Assembly: GCA_002438565.1 (NCBI GenBank)
Contig: DJPN01000032.1
Location: 51,615 to 75,102, forward strand
DNA from: Alphaproteobacteria bacterium UBA6411
GTDB lineage: Bacteria; Pseudomonadota; Alphaproteobacteria; CAAGCB01; CAG-977
Reading direction: 5' to 3'
Length of the DNA: 23,488 bases
The notes under the pieces are model-generated. The model had not been told where the DNA came from. It was given only the letters and a program-made list of their open reading frames with translations, and did not search any database. Within the stretch, counting starts at the first letter, position 1. Every line of letters starts with the position of its first letter. The translations under genes were made by a program, and so were the position numbers. Below are positions 19,326-23,488 of this stretch, piece after piece.

Positions 19326-21908
19326 ATGAGCGAAGAAAGATACAATTTTCGGACAACCGAAGAAAAATGGCAATCCGTCTGGGAAAAGGAACAAGCCTTT
19401 AAAACAGAGGAAAACAGCGATAAACAAAAGTATTACGCCCTTGAAATGTTCCCGTATCCGTCGGGCAACATCCACATGGGGCATGTGCGCAACTACGCCA
19501 TGGGCGACGTTGTGGCGCGGTTCAAACGCTTGCAGGGCTTTAACGTGTTGCACCCGATGGGCTGGGATTCGTTCGGGCTTCCCGCCGAAAACGCCGCCAT
19601 CAAGCACAAAGTCCACCCCGCGAAATGGACGCGCGAAAACATCGCCAACATGCGCAAACAGATGAAGCGCATGGGCTTGTCGATTGACTGGGACCGCGAA
19701 GTATCGACCTGCGAAGTCGAATACTACAAACACGAACAGAAAATGTTTTTGGATATGTTCAAGCGCGGCTTGGCGTACCGCAAAGACTCTTGGGTGAACT
19801 GGGACCCCGTGGAACAGACCGTTTTGGCGAACGAACAGGTCGTCGACGGCAAAGGCTGGCGTTCGGGTGCGCCCGTCGAAAAGCGCAAGCTGTCGCAGTG
19901 GTCGCTGAAAATCACGCAGTACGCCGACGAGCTGCTGAACGATTTGAAAACTTTGACGGGCTGGCCGGAAAAAGTCCGCACCATGCAGGAAAACTGGATT
20001 GGCAAATCGCACGGCGCGTATTTGTATTTCCCGATTGTCGGAACGGACAAAACGCTGGAAGTTTTCACCACCCGCGCGGATACTCTGTTCGGCGCGTCGT
20101 TCTGCGCGATTTCCGCCCAGCATCCGATTGCTTTGGAACTGGCGAAAACCAATCCCGAAGCCGCGAAATTCATCAAAGAATGTGAAGCGCTCGGCACCAG
20201 CGCGGCGAACATCGAAACCGCGGAAAAGAAAGGCTTTGACACGGGGCTGAAAGTCATGCACCCGTTCCCCGAAGAATTCAAAGCGTTGGGCGGCAACCCC
20301 GAATTGCCCGTTTACATCGCGAACTTCGTGCTGATGGAATACGGCACGGGCGCGATTTTCGCCTGTCCCGCGCACGACCAGCGCGACCTTGACTTCGCGC
20401 GCAAATACGGCTTGCCCGTTCGCGTCGTCGTCGCGCACAAGGACGAAGGAACGCCCATTGTGACCGATACGGCTTTTGCCGATATCGAGGACGGCGTCGC
20501 GGTCAATTCCGCCTTTTTGGACGGCATGGCGACCAAAGACGCGATTCCCGAAATGATTAAGCGGCTGGAAAAAATCGGACGCGGCAAGGCGACCGTTCAG
20601 TATCGTTTGCGCGACTGGGGCATTTCCCGCCAGCGTTATTGGGGCTGCCCGATTCCCGTGATTCACTGCGAACATTGCGGCATCGTTCCCGTTCCCGAAA
20701 AGGACTTGCCCGTCACTTTGCCCGAAGACGTCGTTTTCGACGGCAACGGCAACCCGCTGGAAAAACATCCGACATGGAAACACACGGTTTGCCCCGTTTG
20801 CGGCAAACCCGCTTTGCGCGAAACGGACACGTTCGACACGTTCTTTGAATCGTCGTGGTATTTTGCACGGTTCTGCGCCCCGTTTGAAAAGGATAAACCC
20901 TTCACGCGCGAAGCCGTCGATCACTTCCTGCCCGTCGACCAGTATGTCGGCGGCATCGAACACGCGGTCATGCACCTGCTGTACGCGCGCTTCTTTACCA
21001 AAGCTTTGCGCGACTGCGGGTATTTGAGCGTGTCCGAACCGTTTAAGGGCTTGTTTACCCAAGGCATGGTCTGCCACGAAACGTACAAAGACGTCGACGG
21101 CAACTGGCTGTTCCCGTCCGAAGTCGACAAACGCCCCGACGGAACGGCGGTCAAAATCAGCGACGGCACGCCCGTTACGGTCGGCCGTTCGGAAAAGATG
21201 AGCAAGTCGAAATACAACCTTATCGACCCCGAAGACATCTTGAAAAACTACGGCGCGGACGCCGCACGCGTGTTTGTTTTGTCCGACACGCCGCCCGAAC
21301 GCGACTTTGAATGGACGGCGGCGGGAATCGACGGCGCGTGGCGTTATGTCAACCGCTTGTGGCGTTTGGCTTTGAACTGCCCCGCCGAAACCGCAAAGCC
21401 CGCCGAATTGACCAAGGAAGCGGACAAGCTGATTCGCTTGACGCACAAAACGGTCGCGGCGGTTACCGAAAACTTTGAAAAACTGCAATTCAACGTCGCT
21501 TTGGCGCGTCTGCGCGAACTGACGAACGCCGTTGCGGAAATCAAGATTGAAAACGACGCCGCCAAATACGCTTACCGTTTCGCGTTTGAAACGCTGGTGC
21601 GTCTGCTCGCGCCCGTAACGCCGCATATCTGCGAAGAAATCTGGCACGCGACGTTCGGGCACGCCGATTTGCTGGTTAAATCCGATTGGCCTGTTGCGGA
21701 CAAAGCGTATCTGGCAAACGACACGGTCACGATTGCGGTTCAGGTGCAGGGCAAACTGCGCGGCACTTTGGAATACGCCAAGGACGGCGACGAAGAAGCC
21801 TTGAAACAGCTGGCTTTGGCAGTGCCGAACGTGGCGGCGCAAATCGGGGACAAACCCGTTCGCAAAATCATTGTGGTCAAGAACAAAATTGTCAATATCG
21901 TTGTTTAA
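19326..21908 (+). CDS. leuS: Leucyl-tRNA synthetase
   Basis: Class I aminoacyl-tRNA synthetase that charges tRNA-Leu and edits mischarged tRNA. Length is 860 residues, normal for the bacterial enzyme. The HIGH-type motif is HMGH at 50-53 in PYPSGNIHMGHVRNY, and KMSKS is at 624-628. The CP1 editing domain lies between, with TTRADTLFGA as its threonine-rich region and GTGAIFACPAHDQRDLDFA further on. Zinc-ribbon cysteines occur in CEHCGIVPV and HTVCPVCGKPAL. The C-terminal domain ends with KIIVVKNKIVNIVV. It lies 21 bases after the lipoprotein gene and overlaps the lptE start. Confidence 0.98.
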   Translation: MSEERYNFRTTEEKWQSVWEKEQAFKTEENSDKQKYYALEMFPYPSGNIHMGHVRNYAMGDVVARFKRLQGFNVLHPMGWDSFGLPAENAAIKHKVHPAKWTRENIANMRKQMKRMGLSIDWDREVSTCEVEYYKHEQKMFLDMFKRGLAYRKDSWVNWDPVEQTVLANEQVVDGKGWRSGAPVEKRKLSQWSLKITQYADELLNDLKTLTGWPEKVRTMQENWIGKSHGAYLYFPIVGTDKTLEVFTTRADTLFGASFCAISAQHPIALELAKTNPEAAKFIKECEALGTSAANIETAEKKGFDTGLKVMHPFPEEFKALGGNPELPVYIANFVLMEYGTGAIFACPAHDQRDLDFARKYGLPVRVVVAHKDEGTPIVTDTAFADIEDGVAVNSAFLDGMATKDAIPEMIKRLEKIGRGKATVQYRLRDWGISRQRYWGCPIPVIHCEHCGIVPVPEKDLPVTLPEDVVFDGNGNPLEKHPTWKHTVCPVCGKPALRETDTFDTFFESSWYFARFCAPFEKDKPFTREAVDHFLPVDQYVGGIEHAVMHLLYARFFTKALRDCGYLSVSEPFKGLFTQGMVCHETYKDVDGNWLFPSEVDKRPDGTAVKISDGTPVTVGRSEKMSKSKYNLIDPEDILKNYGADAARVFVLSDTPPERDFEWTAAGIDGAWRYVNRLWRLALNCPAETAKPAELTKEADKLIRLTHKTVAAVTENFEKLQFNVALARLRELTNAVAEIKIENDAAKYAYRFAFETLVRLLAPVTPHICEEIWHATFGHADLLVKSDWPVADKAYLANDTVTIAVQVQGKLRGTLEYAKDGDEEALKQLALAVPNVAAQIGDKPVRKIIVVKNKIVNIVV

Positions 21909-22416
21909 GCCGATTGCGGCTCTGCTTTTATTGTCGCTGAGCGGCTGCGGATTTCAGCCGATGTACGCCGGACAGGGGACGGACAGCTCCCTTGACGGCG
22001 CGTCGGTCAGATCCGAACAGGCGGCGATTTTCATTGACGAAATTCCAAACCGCGAAGGACAGTTGCTGCGGCGCGTTTTGCTGAACCGTCTGACGCCTGC
22101 GGGCGAACCTGTCAATCCGCACTACAGACTGTCTGTTTCTTTGTCGAACGCGACGATTTCCGAACAAGGCGTACGCAAGGACAATCTGGCGACCCGCTAT
22201 GAAATGTCGTACACAGGCAAATACACGCTGACCTCCTATCCGGACGGGGAAAAACTGCTAAGCGGCAGCACCGGCGCGCGCGCCAGCTATGACGTGCAGA
22301 AATCGCCTTATGCGTCCCATGCGGCGGAAGAAGCGATGAAAGATCGCGTCATGCGGATTCTGGGCGACGATATTGCTTTGCGTTTGGCGACGTATCTGAA
22401 AAGTGCGAAAAAATGA
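21901..22416 (+). CDS. lptE: LPS-assembly lipoprotein LptE (start uncertain)
   Basis: Outer-membrane lipoprotein that plugs the LptD barrel and helps insert lipopolysaccharide. About 171 residues from the TTG at 21901. The lipobox is LSGC with C16, followed directly by GFQPMYAGQG, the usual LptE mature N-terminus (CGF.P.Y). The middle contains RRVLLNRL and the strand-rich part YRLSVSLSNATISEQGVRKDN...RYEMSYTGKYTL. No ATG precedes the signal; TTG at 21901 gives a compact signal (MFKPIAALLLLSLSGC) overlapping leuS by eight bases, while TTG at 21889 or 21871 would give a longer one. No strong SD decides. It overlaps holA by ATGA, an order known in other alphaproteobacteria. Confidence 0.88.
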   Translation: MFKPIAALLLLSLSGCGFQPMYAGQGTDSSLDGASVRSEQAAIFIDEIPNREGQLLRRVLLNRLTPAGEPVNPHYRLSVSLSNATISEQGVRKDNLATRYEMSYTGKYTLTSYPDGEKLLSGSTGARASYDVQKSPYASHAAEEAMKDRVMRILGDDIALRLATYLKSAKK

Positions 22417-23429
22417 GCAAACTGACCGCCGATTCGTTTGAAGCGTTTGTCAAAGGCGGCGCCAAAACGTTGCGTGCCGTTTTGATTTACGGGCAGGATG
22501 ACGGATTGGTCGAGGAATCCCGCATCAAAGCCGCCCGCGCCGTTGTTGAAGACTTGAAAGATCCGTTTCGCGCCGTGTGGCTGACGCCCGCGCAAATCAA
22601 GGAAGACATCTCCGCCCTGTCCGCCGAAGCCAACGCTTTGTCGCTGATGGGCGGCAGACGCGTGATTATGGTGCGCGGGGCGGACAATACGCTGACAGCG
22701 GCGTTAAAAGACTTTCTGCCTGCGTACGACGGCGACGCGCTGCTGCTTTTCACGGCGGGGGCTTTGAAAACCAAGGATTCCCTGCCCGCTTTGTTTGAAA
22801 AAACGGCGGGCGCTGGCGTTTTGCCGTGCTATGCGGACGAAGGCGCGGCGTTGAAACGGCTGGTGTGGCAGACGCTGACGGACGCGGGAAAAACAGCCGC
22901 CCCCGATGTGATAGAGTTCATTGCCGAAAATTTGGGCGCGGACAGGCTGCTGTCGCGTTCCGAGTTGAACAAGCTGATTACCTATATGGGCAAAGAAACC
23001 GCCGTGTCCATGGAGGGCGCGACCGCCTGCATCGGGGATGCGTCGGCTTTGTCGATAGACCGGCTGCTTTACGCGCTGTCGGGCGGCAATCAAGCCGAAC
23101 TGCATCAAACGCTCGACCGCCTGTTTGCCGAGGGGGAAAGCCCGATTTCCCTGTTGCGCGCCGCAAGCATGCATTTAAAGCGCTTTCATATTGTTTTGGG
23201 TAAAATCGAGGACGGCGGTTCTGTGGACGAAGCCGTCAAAGCGTTGTTTTTGCACTTCAAGCGTGTCGACCAGTTCAAAGACCAGTTAAGCCGCTGGAAT
23301 CTGACAAAAATCGGCCGCGCGATGGATTTGCTGACCCAAGCCGAACAAGACTGTAAAAAAACGGGGCGTCCGCAACAGCTGACGGTCGCCCGCGTGTTTA
23401 TGCAAATCGCCGCGCAGGTAAGGAAGTAA
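22413..23429 (+). CDS. holA: DNA polymerase III subunit delta
   Basis: Clamp-loader subunit that opens the beta clamp. Length is 338 residues, normal. The N-terminal region has VLIYGQDDGLVEESR in the position of the family's (I/V)YG-D signature, then KEDISALSAEANALSLMGGRRVIMVRGA, the usual delta motif. AFEKTAGAGVLPCY-like and DVIEFIAENLGADRLLSRSELNKLITYMG mark the middle helical domain, and the C-terminal collar region ends RVFMQIAAQVRK. The ATG overlaps the lptE stop (ATGA). In related genomes holA is, as I recall, next to parB; here the gene is followed at once by an intergenic repeat. Confidence 0.95.
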   Translation: MSKLTADSFEAFVKGGAKTLRAVLIYGQDDGLVEESRIKAARAVVEDLKDPFRAVWLTPAQIKEDISALSAEANALSLMGGRRVIMVRGADNTLTAALKDFLPAYDGDALLLFTAGALKTKDSLPALFEKTAGAGVLPCYADEGAALKRLVWQTLTDAGKTAAPDVIEFIAENLGADRLLSRSELNKLITYMGKETAVSMEGATACIGDASALSIDRLLYALSGGNQAELHQTLDRLFAEGESPISLLRAASMHLKRFHIVLGKIEDGGSVDEAVKALFLHFKRVDQFKDQLSRWNLTKIGRAMDLLTQAEQDCKKTGRPQQLTVARVFMQIAAQVRK

Positions 23430-23436
23430 CCGTTTC

Positions 23437-23488
23437 TGTGCAAGTATTGGCACTTGTGCGCCCCATATTCGTCATCGCGCGGGGCGGA
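23437..23488. repeat. Start of another intergenic repeat copy, cut by window end
   Basis: TGTGCAAGTAT followed about 20 bases later by TATTCGTCATCGCG repeats the left edge and flank of the 107-base unit at 8398-8444. The last bases, CGCGGGGCGGA, resemble the CGCGGAGCG part of that family. The sequence is cut off, so the far end is not visible. Confidence 0.65.

Noticed and set aside
19215..21842. Very long open frame (875 codons) on the minus strand opposite leuS
   Set aside because: It lies antisense to an unmistakable leucyl-tRNA synthetase, its translation is rich in Arg/Phe/Val/Gln without any recognisable domain, and long antisense frames recur opposite most strongly biased genes here. 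It is a codon-use artefact.
1..23488. tRNA, rRNA or riboswitch genes
   Set aside because: I found no cloverleaf, rRNA-like block or recognisable riboswitch core in any intergenic gap; most gaps are under 120 bases and are accounted for by promoters, parS sites, terminators or repeats.

Overview
The window is chromosomal DNA from a Gram-negative bacterium, most likely an alphaproteobacterium. The evidence is a set of gene neighbourhoods I know from that class: rsmG-parA-parB; hslV-hslU divergent from hisB; hrcA-grpE divergent from rph-rdgB-hemW; a periplasmic-binding-type lipoprotein divergent from rsmI-yraN; and a DUF3576-type lipoprotein followed by leuS-lptE-holA. Lipoprotein signals and two outer-membrane porins confirm a Gram-negative envelope. 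I cannot assign genus or species. Almost everything is housekeeping. Genes are tightly packed, many overlap by an ATGA, and GTG or TTG starts with strong Shine-Dalgarno (SD) sequences are used.

Layout. 1-555: 3' part of an IS200/IS605 element abutting the parB stop codon. 555-5998 (minus): hslV-hslU-chr-chr-rsmG-parA-parB, joined by ATGA overlaps except for one 175-base gap after the chromate-transporter pair. That gap holds two perfect parS sites around a candidate promoter. 6077-7275 (plus): hisB and a membrane-anchored flavodoxin-like protein. 7284-7861: a small AT-rich island with an XRE-type regulator divergent from a 61-residue two-repeat protein, a strong sigma70-like promoter, two inverted repeats, and a hairpin terminator on each side. 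7886-8215 (minus): a cupin protein, followed by about 390 bases of palindromic intergenic repeats. 8603-10274 (minus): hrcA-grpE. 10342-12767 (plus): rph-rdgB-hemW. 12753-14312 (minus): a LpoA/LppC-like lipoprotein. 14378-15588 (plus): rsmI-yraN. 15575-18707 (minus): two related porins and yggS, which carries a third, near-perfect parS site. 18822-23429 (plus): DUF3576-type lipoprotein, leuS, lptE, holA. The last 50 bases begin another copy of the intergenic repeat.

How the genes work together. ParA, ParB and the three parS sites make this a chromosome-segregation region, probably near the replication origin. HslUV, GrpE and HrcA are protein quality control and its regulation. The porins, LptE and the two other lipoproteins serve the outer membrane. 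Rph, RdgB, RsmG, RsmI, LeuS and HolA serve RNA, nucleotide-pool, translation and replication functions. HisB and HemW are biosynthetic. The part that looks least described is the regulator/small-protein pair at 7311-7861. Its function is unknown, and calling it a new system would go beyond the sequence.
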